DNA of 64,000 nucleotides from Aeromonas eucrenophila (GCF_000819865.1 NZ_CDDF01000014.1:327007-391006), one strand, 5' to 3'. Counted from the first letter of the stretch, positions 16,943-26,127 are shown. Notes: generated by a model not told the origin, from the letters alone. Program-made: numbers and translations.

Positions 16943-17716
16943 TTAATTTTCGGCGCGCTTGAACATCAGGGTGCGATCATCCGACTCTTGGGGCACGAAA
17001 TAGTAGCCACCCTCGTTGAAGCCGGTCAGCTGCTCCACCTCGGTCAGCCGGTGTTTGATGATGTGGCGGGCCATCATGCCCCGGGCCTTCTTGGCGTAGA
17101 AGCTGATGATCTTGAACTGACCGTTCTTCTCGTCCTTGAACACAGGGGTGATGATCCGGCCCTTCAGCGCCTTCGGGCGAACGGACTTGAAGTATTCGTC
17201 AGATGCCAGGTTGATCAGCACCTCATCCCCCTGGGCGGCCAGCGCCTTGTTGAGATGCTCGGTGATGATGTCCCCCCAGAACTGATAGAGATCCTTGCCG
17301 CGCTCGTTGTCCAGGCGAATGCCCATCTCCAGCCGGTAGGGCATCATCAGATCCAGCGGGCGCAGCACCCCGTAGAGGCCGGACAACATGCGCAAGTGCT
17401 GCTGGGCGAAGTCGAGATCCGCCTCGCTGAAGTCTTCCACCGCCAGCCCCGTGTAGACATCGCCCTTGAACGCCAGCAGCGCCTGACGGGCGTTGGCCGG
17501 GGTGAAGTCCGGTTGCCACTGGGCGAAGCGGGCCGCATTCAACCCCGCCAGCTTGTCGCTTATCTTCATCAGGCTGGCGATCTGATCCGGGGTCAGCTGG
17601 CGGGCCCGGCCGATCAGCCGGGCGGAGTGATCCAGTAACTCGGGCAGGGTATGGCGGGACGTCACCAGCGGCGACTCGTAATCCAGCGTCTTGGCCGGGG
17701 AAACCACAATCAGCAT
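16943..17716 (-). CDS. yaaA: Peroxide stress protein YaaA
   Basis: YaaA lowers free intracellular iron and limits DNA damage during hydrogen peroxide stress. The 257-residue protein begins [16 protein letters not shown] and includes the family blocks [29 protein letters not shown] and [15 protein letters not shown]. These are close to E. coli YaaA in length (258) and sequence. It is 31 bases downstream of pilU on the same strand and may share its transcript. Confidence 0.94.
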   Translation of the reverse strand: MLIVVSPAKTLDYESPLVTSRHTLPELLDHSARLIGRARQLTPDQIASLMKISDKLAGLNAARFAQWQPDFTPANARQALLAFKGDVYTGLAVEDFSEADLDFAQQHLRMLSGLYGVLRPLDLMMPYRLEMGIRLDNERGKDLYQFWGDIITEHLNKALAAQGDEVLINLASDEYFKSVRPKALKGRIITPVFKDEKNGQFKIISFYAKKARGMMARHIIKHRLTEVEQLTGFNEGGYYFVPQESDDRTLMFKRAEN

Positions 17717-17747
17717 AACGATCCTTTATAGCGGTGACACACGCCCC

Positions 17748-18857
17748 TCATTCATCCAGGGTGACGTTGTCGAGAGTACCTGCGCCCAACTGCTCGCGGC
17801 CGGACAGCTTGATCAGCAGTCGCAGGTCGTTGGCCGAGTCGGCATGGGCAAGGGCCTCACTGTAGCCAATTTGGCCGGCACAGAACAGGGTGAACAGCGC
17901 CTGATCGAAGGTCTGCATGCCGAGTTCGGTGGATTTGGTCATCACCTCCTTGAGCCGATGCACTTCCCCCTTGCGGACGATGTCGGTGATGAGGGGGGTG
18001 TTGAGCAGGATCTCGAAGGCGGCGACCCGGCGCTGACCCCTGGCGTTCGGCAGCAGCTGTTGCGCGACGATGGCGCGCAGATTGAAGGAGAGATCGAACA
18101 GGAACTGGCGGTGCTTCTCCTGGGGCACCAGGTGAAGGATGCGATCCAGCGCCTGGTTGGCGTTGTTGGCGTGCAGGGTGGCGAGGCAGAGGTGGCCGGT
18201 TTCGGCAAACTGGATGGCGAGCTCCATGGTCTCCTGGGTGCGGATCTCGCCGATGAGGATCACATCCGGCGCCTGGCGCATGGAGTTCTTGAGCGCCACA
18301 TCGAAGGATTCGGTGTCGATCCCCACCTCCCGCTGGGTCACTAGGCAGCGGCCGTGCTGGTGCACGAACTCCACCGGATCTTCCACCGTCAGGATGTGGC
18401 CGTCGCCGTGCTGATTGCGATGGCCAATCATGGCCGCCTGGGTGGTGGACTTGCCGGCGCCGGTGGCCCCGACGAAGAGCACCAGGCCGCGTTTGGCCAT
18501 GGCGACATCCCGCAGTACGGGGGGCAACACCAGTTCCTCGAAGGTGGGAATGCGGGTCTCGATGCGGCGCAGCACCATGCCCGGCTGGTCCTGCTGCCAG
18601 AAGGCGCTGACCCTGAACCGCCCAAGCCCCTCGCGATGGATGGCGTAGTTGGCCTCCCGGGTGCGCAGGTAGCGCTCGAAGTGCTCCGTATCCAGGCTCT
18701 CCCTGACCAGGGCGATGGCCGCCTGCTTGTCGAGGGGGGCCGCCGCCAGTGGCACCAGACGGCCATTGACCTTGAGGGTGGGGGGGGCGTCGACCGTGAT
18801 AAACAGATCCGAGCCCTTTTGTTCAACCAGTGCAGCGAGCAGAACATCCATGTTCAT
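17748..18857 (-). CDS. pilU: Type IV pilus retraction ATPase PilU
   Basis: PilU is the PilT-dependent accessory retraction motor of type IV pili. The 369-residue product has the PilT/VirB11 fold: Walker A GATGAGKST (130-138), the Asp box ILTVEDPVEFVH, Walker B VILIGEIRTQET, and the His box LATLHANNANQALDR. The longer C-terminus and MRQAPDVILIGE distinguish it from PilT. It lies 27 bases downstream of pilT in one operon. Confidence 0.95.
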   Translation of the reverse strand: MNMDVLLAALVEQKGSDLFITVDAPPTLKVNGRLVPLAAAPLDKQAAIALVRESLDTEHFERYLRTREANYAIHREGLGRFRVSAFWQQDQPGMVLRRIETRIPTFEELVLPPVLRDVAMAKRGLVLFVGATGAGKSTTQAAMIGHRNQHGDGHILTVEDPVEFVHQHGRCLVTQREVGIDTESFDVALKNSMRQAPDVILIGEIRTQETMELAIQFAETGHLCLATLHANNANQALDRILHLVPQEKHRQFLFDLSFNLRAIVAQQLLPNARGQRRVAAFEILLNTPLITDIVRKGEVHRLKEVMTKSTELGMQTFDQALFTLFCAGQIGYSEALAHADSANDLRLLIKLSGREQLGAGTLDNVTLDE

Positions 18858-18884
18858 AGCGTCTCCTTGGGGGGTGAAAGCCTA

Positions 18885-19919
18885 TCAAATGCTGTTGGGA
18901 TCGGCGGCCTTGGCCTTGGCATCGAGGGCGGCGACTATGCCCCGGTTGACGAGCTGCTTGAGGCTCTGATCCATGGTCTGCATGCCGTGGGTCATCCCGG
19001 TCTGGATCACCGAGTAGAGCTGGGCGATCTTGTCTTCCCGGATGAGGTTTCGGACCGCCGGGATCCCCATCATGATCTCGTGGGCCGCCACCCGGCCACC
19101 GCCGATCCGCTTGAGCAGGGTCTGGGAGATGACCGCCCGCAGGGATTCGGAGAGCATGGAGCGCACCATGTCTTTCTCGGATCCTGGGAAGACGTCGATG
19201 ATACGGTCTATGGTCTTGGCGGCCGAGGAGGTGTGCAGGGTGCCAAACACCAGATGGCCGGTTTCGGCGGCGGTCATGGCCAAGCGTATGGTTTCCAGAT
19301 CGCGCATCTCACCCACCAGTATGATGTCCGGATCTTCCCGCAGCGCCGAGCGCAGGGCGTTGGAGAAGCTCTTGGTGTCGCGATGGACCTCGCGCTGGTT
19401 GACCAGGCAACGCTTGTTTTCATGCACGAATTCGATGGGATCCTCGATGGTGAGGATGTGGTGGTGGAAGTTGTCGTTGATGTAGTCGACCATGGCCGCC
19501 AGGGTAGTGGACTTGCCGGAGCCGGTCGGGCCCGTGACCAGCACCAGACCGCGGGGGAATTCGGCTATCTTGCGAAACATCTCCGGCGCCCCCAGATCGT
19601 CCAGGCTCAGCACTGTGCTGGGGATGGTACGGAACACGGCACCGGATCCGCGCGCCTGCTGGAAGGCATTGACCCGGAAACGGGCCATGCCGGGTACCTC
19701 GAAGGAGAAGTCCACCTCGAAATTCTCCTCCAGCTCCTTGCGCTGGTGGTCGTTCATGATGTCGTAGATGAGGGCGTGAACTTCCCTGTGATCCAGGGCG
19801 GGCAAATTGATCTTGCGAACCTCCCCATCAACCCTGATCATCGGGGGAACCCCGGCCGAGAGGTGTAGATCCGAGGCCTTATGCTTTACACTGAAAGCCA
19901 ATAACTCTGTGATATCCAT
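18885..19919 (-). CDS. pilT: Type IV pilus retraction ATPase PilT
   Basis: PilT is the hexameric ATPase that depolymerises pili and drives twitching. The 344-residue protein shows MDITELLAFSVKHKASDLHLSAG at the start, Walker A GPTGSGKST (130-138), ILTIEDPIEFVH, REDPDIILVGEMRD, and HTSSAAKTIDRIID. AIRNLIRE-like VRNLIREDKIAQL and the C-terminal QTG/MQTMDQ motif complete the match. It is divergent from yggS, the usual Vibrio/Pseudomonas arrangement. Confidence 0.96.
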   Translation of the reverse strand: MDITELLAFSVKHKASDLHLSAGVPPMIRVDGEVRKINLPALDHREVHALIYDIMNDHQRKELEENFEVDFSFEVPGMARFRVNAFQQARGSGAVFRTIPSTVLSLDDLGAPEMFRKIAEFPRGLVLVTGPTGSGKSTTLAAMVDYINDNFHHHILTIEDPIEFVHENKRCLVNQREVHRDTKSFSNALRSALREDPDIILVGEMRDLETIRLAMTAAETGHLVFGTLHTSSAAKTIDRIIDVFPGSEKDMVRSMLSESLRAVISQTLLKRIGGGRVAAHEIMMGIPAVRNLIREDKIAQLYSVIQTGMTHGMQTMDQSLKQLVNRGIVAALDAKAKAADPNSI

Positions 19920-19958
19920 AGATTTGTTATTCTCCCATCACAAGATCACGAACGAAAT

Positions 19959-20660
19959 ATGAGCCAGATTGCCCAGCACCTGCTTCAGGTAAAGGAACGT
20001 ATTGTACAGGCCGCCCGGCGGGTTGGCCGTGGTGCCGATCATATCCAGTTGTTGGCTGTCAGCAAGACCAAGCCACTGGAGGACATCCAGGCCGCCTATG
20101 CCGCGGGTCAGCGCCGCTTCGGCGAATCCTATGCCCAGGAGGCGGCGGCCAAGATCGACAGCCTGCGCGCCCAACCAGGCTACGCAGACATAGAGTGGCA
20201 CTTTATCGGCCCGCTGCAATCCAACAAATCCAGGCTGGTGGCGATGCGATTCGATTGGGTGCAAAGTGTCGATCGCGACAAGCTGATCGAGCGCCTCAAC
20301 AACCAGCGTCCAGCCGGGTTGCCTGCGCTAAATGTCTGTCTGCAAATCAATATTAGCGGAGAGAGCAGTAAATCCGGTACGTCGGAGCAAGAGATTTTCC
20401 GACTGGCGGAGCTGGTCTCCCACTGTGAGCGGCTGCGACTGCGCGGTCTGATGGCCATCCCCGAGCAAACCAGCGACGAAGTGGTATTGGCCGCGCAGAT
20501 GCGGCGTATGCAGACTCTGTTCACCGAACTTGCGCGACAATACCCGAGCGTCGACACCCTCTCGATGGGCATGACCGAGGATCTCGAGCCGGCGATCGCC
20601 CATGGCAGCACCATGGTGCGGGTCGGTACCGCCATCTTCGGTGCCCGTGATTACTCATAA
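19959..20660 (+). CDS. yggS: PLP homeostasis protein YggS
   Basis: YggS binds pyridoxal phosphate and helps keep the free pool balanced. The 233-residue product has the alanine-racemase-like barrel start with AVSKTKPLEDI, where Lys36 is the PLP lysine position of E. coli YggS. It also has GESYAQEAAAKI, EWHFIGPLQSNK and SMGMTEDLEPAIAHGSTMVRVG. It heads the yggS-proC-yggT-yggU-DUF4426 cluster. Confidence 0.95.
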   Translation: MSQIAQHLLQVKERIVQAARRVGRGADHIQLLAVSKTKPLEDIQAAYAAGQRRFGESYAQEAAAKIDSLRAQPGYADIEWHFIGPLQSNKSRLVAMRFDWVQSVDRDKLIERLNNQRPAGLPALNVCLQINISGESSKSGTSEQEIFRLAELVSHCERLRLRGLMAIPEQTSDEVVLAAQMRRMQTLFTELARQYPSVDTLSMGMTEDLEPAIAHGSTMVRVGTAIFGARDYS

Positions 20661-20740
20661 GCAGGAACAGTGAAGGAAGCGTGCCAGCACGGCAAGCGCG
20701 CCGGCAGCCCGCGTTCACGTCATCAATTCAGGAGCCTTTG

Positions 20741-20827
20741 ATGCAGCATAAAACTCTCGCCTTTATCGGGGCGGGCACGCAGGGCTCCGCAGTCATTTCA
20801 TCAGCAGGAGTGCAAGATGCAGCATAA
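20741..20827 (+). CDS. 28-codon leader ORF, a duplicate of the proC 5' end
   Basis: ATG 20741 opens a 28-codon frame reading MQHKTLAFIGAGTQGSAVIS and then eight more residues. Its first 12 codons repeat the proC N-terminus (MQHKILAFIGAG) with only two to three base changes. Its TAA (20825-20827) overlaps the proC start by 11 bases. CAGGAG precedes it, so it is probably translated and coupled to proC. It arose by a 76-bp imperfect tandem duplication. It may act as a leader peptide or be a neutral relic. Confidence 0.5.
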   Translation: MQHKTLAFIGAGTQGSAVISSAGVQDAA

Positions 20828-21641
20828 AATCCTCGCCTTCATCGGGGCGGGCAACATGAGCCGCAGTATCATTGCCGGCTTGGTGCAGGCGGGCTATCCG
20901 GCGGATCGGATCCTGGCCGCCAACCCGAGCCGTCCCAAGCTGGACGCGCTGGCCAGCGAGTTCGGTATCCGCATCACCCAGGACAACACCGAGGCGGCCC
21001 GGGCGGCCGACGTCATCGTGCTGGCGGTCAAGCCACAGCTGATGGCGGGCATGCTGAGCGCCCTGGTCGTCGAGCTGGGCTCCCTGGAGGGCAAGCTGCT
21101 CATCTCCATCGCCGCCGGTATCAAGGTCGCGCGGTTGCAGGAGATGGCGGGGGGTCATGGCCGCATCATCCGTACCATGCCGAATACCCCCTCCCTGCTG
21201 GGGCTGGGGATGACCGGTCTCTATGCGCCGGCTGGCATCAGCCAGGAGGATCGCGATTTTGCCGAGCAGATGATGCAGTCCGTGGGCAAGACCCTGTGGA
21301 CTCCAGAGGAGTCGGGCATCAACGGCGTCATCGCGGCGGCGGGCAGCGCGCCGGCCTACTTCTTCCTGTTCATGCAGGCGATCGCCGAGGAGGCCGAGGC
21401 CATGGGCTTCTCACCGGAGCAGGCCCGTCTGCTGGTGCAGCAGACCGCGCTCGGGGCTGCCGCCATGGTGGAGCAGAACCCGCAGCTCTCCCTGCAGACC
21501 CTGCGCGAGCAGGTGACCAGCAAGGGCGGCACCACGGCCGAGGCCGTCAAGACATTCCAGGAGCAGGGGCTGATGCCGCTGACCGCTCGTGCCATGCAGG
21601 CGGCCGTCACCCGAGCCGCCGAAATGGAAACTCTTTTCTGA
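20817..21641 (+). CDS. proC: Pyrroline-5-carboxylate reductase
   Basis: ProC makes proline from pyrroline-5-carboxylate with NAD(P)H. The 274-residue product has the Rossmann start FIGAGNMSRSIIAGL and VKPQLM. It also has RTMPNTPSLLGLGMTGLY and the dimer-domain signature around residues 215-250 (LREQVTSKGGTTAEAVKTF). GCAGGAG sits upstream. A duplicated copy of its first codons lies directly upstream. Confidence 0.96.
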   Translation: MQHKILAFIGAGNMSRSIIAGLVQAGYPADRILAANPSRPKLDALASEFGIRITQDNTEAARAADVIVLAVKPQLMAGMLSALVVELGSLEGKLLISIAAGIKVARLQEMAGGHGRIIRTMPNTPSLLGLGMTGLYAPAGISQEDRDFAEQMMQSVGKTLWTPEESGINGVIAAAGSAPAYFFLFMQAIAEEAEAMGFSPEQARLLVQQTALGAAAMVEQNPQLSLQTLREQVTSKGGTTAEAVKTFQEQGLMPLTARAMQAAVTRAAEMETLF

Positions 21642-21665
21642 ACCCTTTTTTGAACAGGAGCCCGG

Positions 21666-22217
21666 ATGAACACCGCTTACTTTCTGATTAACACGATTTT
21701 CGATCTCTACCTCATGGTGGTGTTGCTGCGCGTCTGGCTGCAGTGGGCCCGCGCCGACTTCTACAACCCCATGAGCCAGATGGTGGTCAAGCTGACCAAT
21801 CCGCTGGTGATCCCGCTGCGCCGTGTCATTCCCGGCTTCGGTGGGCTGGACATGGCCTCGGTGCTGCTGGCCATCATCATCGCCTTCGCCAAGCTGGCGC
21901 TGCTCAAGAGCATGAACGTGCTGTTGACCGACTGGCTCACCCTCAGCCTGTTCGCCTTCCTCACCGTGCTGAAGAAAGCGGGCTCCATGATCTTCTGGGT
22001 GCTGTTGATCCGCGCCATCCTGAGCTGGGTCAGCCAGGGCCGCAACCCCATCGAATACGTGATGCACCAGCTGACCGAGCCATTCCTGGCGCCGATCCGT
22101 CGCATCCTGCCGGCCCTGGGTGGGCTGGATCTTTCGGTGCTGGTCGCCTTTATTGCGCTGCAGGCCATAAACTATCTGTTAGGAGATCTGTTCGGCCAGC
22201 TGTGGTGGATGATCTGA
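21666..22217 (+). CDS. yggT: YggT family membrane protein
   Basis: The 183-residue protein consists of two YGGT modules, each a pair of membrane helices. They are separated by a hydrophobic stretch, with repeated motifs [17 protein letters not shown] and [16 protein letters not shown]. Members of this family have been linked to osmotic or potassium stress and to membrane protein placement; the mechanism is not settled. Its stop overlaps the start of yggU by one base, so coupling is strong. Confidence 0.92.
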   Translation: MNTAYFLINTIFDLYLMVVLLRVWLQWARADFYNPMSQMVVKLTNPLVIPLRRVIPGFGGLDMASVLLAIIIAFAKLALLKSMNVLLTDWLTLSLFAFLTVLKKAGSMIFWVLLIRAILSWVSQGRNPIEYVMHQLTEPFLAPIRRILPALGGLDLSVLVAFIALQAINYLLGDLFGQLWWMI

Positions 22218-22525
22218 TGCCAGCCGTCCTGCAAGAGGGGGACGGGCTGACGCTGCATCTGATGATCCAGCCCAAGGCGAGTCGGGATCAGATCGTCGGA
22301 TTGCATGGCGACGAGTTGAAAGTAGCCATCACGGCACCGCCGGTGGATGGTCAGGCCAATGGCCATTTGATCAAGTACCTGGCTAAGCAATTCAAGGTGG
22401 CCAAGGGGCAGGTTCGTATCGTGCGGGGGGAGCTGGGGCGACACAAGACGGTCACCATAGCGGCGCCAAGACAGATCCCCGCCGAGATTGAAGCCCTGCT
22501 GGAGAATGGAACACGAGAAGGATGA
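22217..22525 (+). CDS. yggU: YggU/DUF167 family protein
   Basis: This 102-residue protein has the DUF167 core: [38 protein letters not shown], and the closing [17 protein letters not shown]. It is small, soluble and of unknown function. ATG 22217 overlaps the yggT stop (TGATG), which fixes the start. It is slightly longer than E. coli YggU (96). Confidence 0.92.
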   Translation: MPAVLQEGDGLTLHLMIQPKASRDQIVGLHGDELKVAITAPPVDGQANGHLIKYLAKQFKVAKGQVRIVRGELGRHKTVTIAAPRQIPAEIEALLENGTREG

Positions 22526-22529
22526 CATC

Positions 22530-22949
22530 ATGAAAACAGCCTGGATTAGCTGCCTGCTGGCACTGTTGATGACGCTGCCATTGCGGGCCGAACAGATGAA
22601 GGAGCTGGGCCCCTGGCAGGTGCATTACAACGCCTTCAACTCCAGCTTCCTCACCCCCGAGGTGGCCAAGGCTTACGGTCTGGAGCGCAGTCGTTACAAC
22701 GGCATCATCAATATCGCGGTGCAGAACAAGCAAGGGGTAGCCCAGGCGGTGGGCATCAGCGGTGAGGCCAAAAATCTGACCGGTACCATCCGCACCCTGA
22801 GTTTTCAGGAGGTGAAGGAGGGGGAGTCCATCTACTATCTGGCGGTACTGCCCTATCGTAATGAGGACACCTACCAGTTCACCCTGAAGATCATGGGGGA
22901 GGGGCAGCAGCAGACGTTGACCTTCCAGCAGACCTTCTACGTCGACTAG
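22530..22949 (+). CDS. DUF4426 exported protein
   Basis: The 139-residue product begins with a cleavable signal peptide (MKTAWISCLLALLMTLPLRA). It continues with the DUF4426 pattern: LGPWQVHYNAFNSSFLTPEVAKAYGL, then a beta-rich domain ending QTFYVD. ATG 22530 has GAAGGA 9 bases upstream. It is the last gene of the yggS cluster, 4 bases after yggU. In many relatives rdgB and hemW follow; they are absent here, replaced by a terminator. Function unknown; predicted periplasmic. Confidence 0.85.
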   Translation: MKTAWISCLLALLMTLPLRAEQMKELGPWQVHYNAFNSSFLTPEVAKAYGLERSRYNGIINIAVQNKQGVAQAVGISGEAKNLTGTIRTLSFQEVKEGESIYYLAVLPYRNEDTYQFTLKIMGEGQQQTLTFQQTFYVD

Positions 22950-22966
22950 GTCACTCGCCCTTCGAC

Positions 22967-23000
22967 AAAAAGCCCCGAGCCATCTGGTTCGGGGCTTTTT
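22967..23000. terminator. Bidirectional terminator
   Basis: AAAAAGCCCCGA (22967-22978) pairs with TCGGGGCTTTTT (22989-23000). It sits between the rightward DUF4426 gene and the leftward CPBP gene. Confidence 0.9.
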
Positions 23001-23034
23001 TTATCCGCAATGCGCAGGTTCTGCAACCCGGTGC

Positions 23035-23865
23035 TCAGCGGCTGGCCAGCGGGTAGGTGAAGAAGGCCAGGTGAGCGAAGTTGAACAGGAAATGCAGCAG
23101 TATGGCGACGCTCAGCCGTCCGCTCCACTGGAATGCCAGCCCGTAGCAGGCTCCCGCCAGGGCGGCAAACAGCATCAGCAGCGGGCCACCGGCCAGGTGT
23201 GCGGCCCCGAACAGCAGGCTGGCGATCAGGATGCCCACCCAGACCTGACTGCGCTTGGCGATGGCTTGCTGGATAAAGCCCCGAAACAGCGCCTCTTCCG
23301 CCACGCAGGTGAACAGCAGGTTGTTGAGGGCAAACAGCCACCACCAGTCGGGCAGGCCCGGCTCCGGCTTGAGGGCGCCGAGCTGCCAGGCGAGCAGCAG
23401 CAGGGCCGAAAGCGGCAGCACCAACAGGGCCAGCGGTCGCCAGCGAATAGCGCCACCCGGGCCGAGCAGGGCGGGCCAGGCCAGCAGCAGGCCGAAGAAG
23501 ATCAGCGGCTTGTCCAGGTTGAGATAGAGGCTGAAAGGCACGCTGGCGGGGCCGGCCAGCACCCGATCCAGTACCTTGGGGTTGTCAAAGCCCGGCACCA
23601 GATGCAGCGTCAGGGCGATGGCCCACAGCAGCACCAGGCCGAGTGCGACCCCGTACCAGGGCATGGGCAGCCTGGGGGTTCGCCAGGCCAGCAGCAGGCC
23701 GGCGAGGCTGACCAGCAGGGCGACGGGGGCGAGTCGTTCACACCAGAGCGCGGCCAGCAGGGCCATCCCCAGCAGGATCAGGCCGGGTTTCTGCTGACGA
23801 GCGAGGCAGAGCAGCACGGCGAGGGCCAGGGTTCCCCAGATCAGGGCATCAGATAGTGGCAGCAT
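23035..23865 (-). CDS. CPBP family intramembrane metalloprotease
   Basis: The 276-residue polytopic membrane protein has the three CPBP (CAAX protease/bacteriocin-processing) motifs: EEALFRG, then FGAAHLAGG, and HFLFNFAH near the C-terminus. These Glu and His residues form the zinc-like catalytic site. About eight hydrophobic segments are visible. ATG 23865 is preceded by AAAGGAG. The substrate is unknown. It is convergent with the yggS cluster. Confidence 0.88.
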   Translation of the reverse strand: MLPLSDALIWGTLALAVLLCLARQQKPGLILLGMALLAALWCERLAPVALLVSLAGLLLAWRTPRLPMPWYGVALGLVLLWAIALTLHLVPGFDNPKVLDRVLAGPASVPFSLYLNLDKPLIFFGLLLAWPALLGPGGAIRWRPLALLVLPLSALLLLAWQLGALKPEPGLPDWWWLFALNNLLFTCVAEEALFRGFIQQAIAKRSQVWVGILIASLLFGAAHLAGGPLLMLFAALAGACYGLAFQWSGRLSVAILLHFLFNFAHLAFFTYPLASR

Positions 23866-23984
23866 TGAGTCTCCTTTCATCTTCGAGGGGACGCACCTTA
23901 ACGAGCCGCCATGCCGTGACACAAGGGTCAATAGACTGGTCGGATCCCTTTGCTGCCGATCAAAGCGGGCGTGTCGGGATACAA

Positions 23985-24012
23985 AAAAGCCGGAGCAGAG
24001 GCTCCGGCTTTT
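23985..24012. terminator. Hairpin terminator
   Basis: AAAAGCCGGAGC (23985-23996) pairs with GCTCCGGCTTTT (24001-24012) around AGAG. It most likely ends the leftward 97-codon gene at 24093, and it is upstream of the CPBP gene. Confidence 0.85.
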
Positions 24013-24092
24013 GCTGTCTCAGTAGCAACCTTGTGCCATTTATAGGCATTTTAGTGGCATATAAGACTGATTTTCTGACTCAACGCAGATGC

Positions 24093-24386
24093 TTATCGGC
24101 CAGATTCCGCGATCACGCGGGCGATGATATCGGCACGCTTGGTGGCTTCCAGCTCACCCAGGGCGATCAGGCCAGCCTTGAAGATCACGTTCTTCGGCAG
24201 GCTGACGTCGTCTAGGGTGGCGATGGCCTCAACATGCATGCCGTTCAAACGGCTGGCATCGCGCGGGCTCAGGTTGACCTGAGTGTTCATCACCTGCTTG
24301 CCCTTCTTCTTGGGGGGAGCGGCTTTCTTGGTGGATTCCTGTTCTTCGTCTTCCGGCAGTTCGTCATCAAAATCGTAAATAGACAT
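24093..24386 (-). CDS. Small acidic/basic protein of unknown function (97 aa)
   Basis: I do not recognise the family. The N-terminus is acidic (MSIYDFDDELPEDEEQE), followed by a Lys/Pro block (KKAAPPKKKGKQ). A mixed alpha/beta C-terminal part begins at about residue 38 and contains LNGMHVEAIATLDDVSLPKN. It has no signal or membrane segment. ATG 24386 has AGGA 6 bases upstream. It lies 54 bases after yacL on the same strand and ends at a terminator. Confidence 0.75.
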   Translation of the reverse strand: MSIYDFDDELPEDEEQESTKKAAPPKKKGKQVMNTQVNLSPRDASRLNGMHVEAIATLDDVSLPKNVIFKAGLIALGELEATKRADIIARVIAESGR

Positions 24387-24440
24387 AGTCAATCCTGTTG
24401 GGTTGCTGCGGGCCCTTGCCCGCCAAATTCATCAAGGGTA

Positions 24441-24815
24441 CTAGCCCATATCCTCGTTGCGGATAAAGGCGCGCCAGGAGGCAAGCACTTGGGCAAAATC
24501 TTCCAGCCCGCACATGGCCAGCTGCTCATCATCGTAGTAGGCGAGATCGTCGAGATCCTCGTCCAGCGAGATATTGAGGACGTTGGCTTTCACCTCCGCC
24601 TCCTCATGGGTGAGCAACAGCGAATAGTCGCCGCCGGGCAGGCTGTATTCGACCAGGGCACGGCTGGAGAGCCGGTCGATGATGGTGAACAGCTCATCGA
24701 GTTTCTCCTCGTCCTTGCCCACCTCGTCGATCAGCCATTGGCCGATGGCTTCATGGCCCATGGAGAACCGGGCGCGATAGCCACCGAACGGGTCGCGGCG
24801 AAATTCATAGTCCAT
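24441..24815 (-). CDS. yacL: YacL/UPF0231 family protein
   Basis: The 124-residue product begins MDYEFRRDPFGGYRARFSMGHE and contains YYDDEQLAMCGLEDFAQVL. These are clearly the YacL (UPF0231) pattern and length (E. coli 120). It is an acidic, soluble protein of unknown function. The ATG at 24815 matches the family start; ATG 24827 is an in-frame alternative. Confidence 0.92.
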   Translation of the reverse strand: MDYEFRRDPFGGYRARFSMGHEAIGQWLIDEVGKDEEKLDELFTIIDRLSSRALVEYSLPGGDYSLLLTHEEAEVKANVLNISLDEDLDDLAYYDDEQLAMCGLEDFAQVLASWRAFIRNEDMG

Positions 24816-24992
24816 AGCGGGATCCATAGCGAAAGGGTGGGGCCATCACCAGGGCGTGGCGTCTGGCGCCGAATCCTGATCCATGGTGGGGCACACCTGA
24901 GGTAAAGTGGCCTATTCTAGCGATCCCCCCCGCGCTTGTCTTGATGATGTGGCATCTTTGCAGCGTTACCTCGTTTTTTGTTCGGAGATCCC

Positions 24993-26108
24993 ATGCAGTT
25001 AAATGACACCCTCGCCAGGCAGATCGTCAGCCGGGCGATGAAGATACTGTCGTTTTCGGTCAACGTCATGGACGAGCACGGCCTCATCATCGCCTCCGGC
25101 AACCCGGAGCGGCTGCACCAGCGCCACGAAGGGGCCGTGCTGGCGCTGACCGAGAACCGGGTGGTGGAGATAAGCGATGCCACCGCCCAGCAGCTCAAGG
25201 GGGTGCGCCCCGGCATCAACCTGCCCATCGCCTATCAGGGGGAACTGCTCGGGGTCATCGGCATCTCGGGAGATCCGGACGAAGTGCGCGCTTACGCCGA
25301 GCTGGTGCGCATGACCGCCGAGCTGATCCTGGAGCAGGCGGCGCTGACCGAACAGTTGCAGTGGGACAAGCGCCACAAGGAGGAGCTGGTGCTGCAGCTC
25401 ATCCGGGGCGAGGGGCGCGGCGATCAGCTGCAGCAGGCGGCCCGTTTCCTAGACTTGGATCTCGCCCAGCCACGGGTGGTGGCCGTGCTGGCGCTGGAAG
25501 AGGCGGATCCCGCTCGGCTGCGGGAGCTGGTGCACCTGCTGGAGAACCCGGAGCGGGACAACCTGGTGGCCATCAACGGCCTGGACGAGATAGTGGTACT
25601 CAAACCGGCTCAGCTCAGCGACGGTGTCTGGCAATCGGCCCAGGAGCGCAGCCGCATCAAGCAGTTGCTGGCCCGCATTCCCCACTTCAAGGTGCGTATC
25701 GGGGTGGGTGATTACTTCGCCGGGATCGATGGCCTGGCACGCTCCTATCAGACGGCGCGCGATACCCTGCGCCGTGGCATGCGTCAGGCCCCGCGCAAGC
25801 AGGTCTACTTCTTCGAGGATTATCGGCTGCCGGTGCTGCTCGGCAGTCTGGCGGACTCCTGGCAGGCGGATCAGCTGCGCGCCCCCCTGCTCAGGTTGGC
25901 GCAGGAGGACACAAAGGGAACGCTGCAAAAGACGCTGCGGCAATATTTCTTGCAGGACTGTGATCTGCATCCCTGTGCCGATGCGCTCTTCATTCATCCC
26001 AACACGCTGCGCTATCGGCTGACCCGAATAGAGCAGATAACCGGGTTAAGTTTCAACAAGTTAGATGATAAATTCCTGCTCTATCTCGGGCTCAATCTCG
26101 ATGGCTGA
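24993..26108 (+). CDS. cdaR: Sugar diacid/glycerate regulator CdaR
   Basis: CdaR activates glucarate, galactarate and glycerate use. The 371-residue protein has the N-terminal diacid-binding domain (MQLNDTLARQIVSRAMKIL, VNVMDEHGLIIASG, GVRPGINLPI). A central GGDEF-like region follows, then a C-terminal PucR-type helix-turn-helix (HPNTLRYRLTRIEQITGL). GGAG is 8 bases upstream of ATG 24993. It lies directly upstream of a GntP permease and glycerate kinase, its likely targets. Its stop codon lies inside a 20-bp palindrome. Confidence 0.93.
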   Translation: MQLNDTLARQIVSRAMKILSFSVNVMDEHGLIIASGNPERLHQRHEGAVLALTENRVVEISDATAQQLKGVRPGINLPIAYQGELLGVIGISGDPDEVRAYAELVRMTAELILEQAALTEQLQWDKRHKEELVLQLIRGEGRGDQLQQAARFLDLDLAQPRVVAVLALEEADPARLRELVHLLENPERDNLVAINGLDEIVVLKPAQLSDGVWQSAQERSRIKQLLARIPHFKVRIGVGDYFAGIDGLARSYQTARDTLRRGMRQAPRKQVYFFEDYRLPVLLGSLADSWQADQLRAPLLRLAQEDTKGTLQKTLRQYFLQDCDLHPCADALFIHPNTLRYRLTRIEQITGLSFNKLDDKFLLYLGLNLDG

Positions 26109-26127
26109 TTTGTTCATTTGAACAAAT
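26108..26127. promoter_or_regulatory. 20-bp palindrome between cdaR and the glycerate genes
   Basis: ATTTGTTCA (26108-26116) and TGAACAAAT (26119-26127) form a perfect inverted repeat with a 2-base spacer. It starts at the last base of the cdaR stop codon. It could be an operator for the downstream permease/kinase genes or a weak AT-rich terminator; the T-run after it is only four bases, so I favour an operator. Confidence 0.45.

Noticed and set aside
22488..22529. Upstream in-frame starts for the DUF4426 gene
   Set aside because: They would place a charged segment before a clean signal peptide, while ATG 22530 has its own ribosome site.
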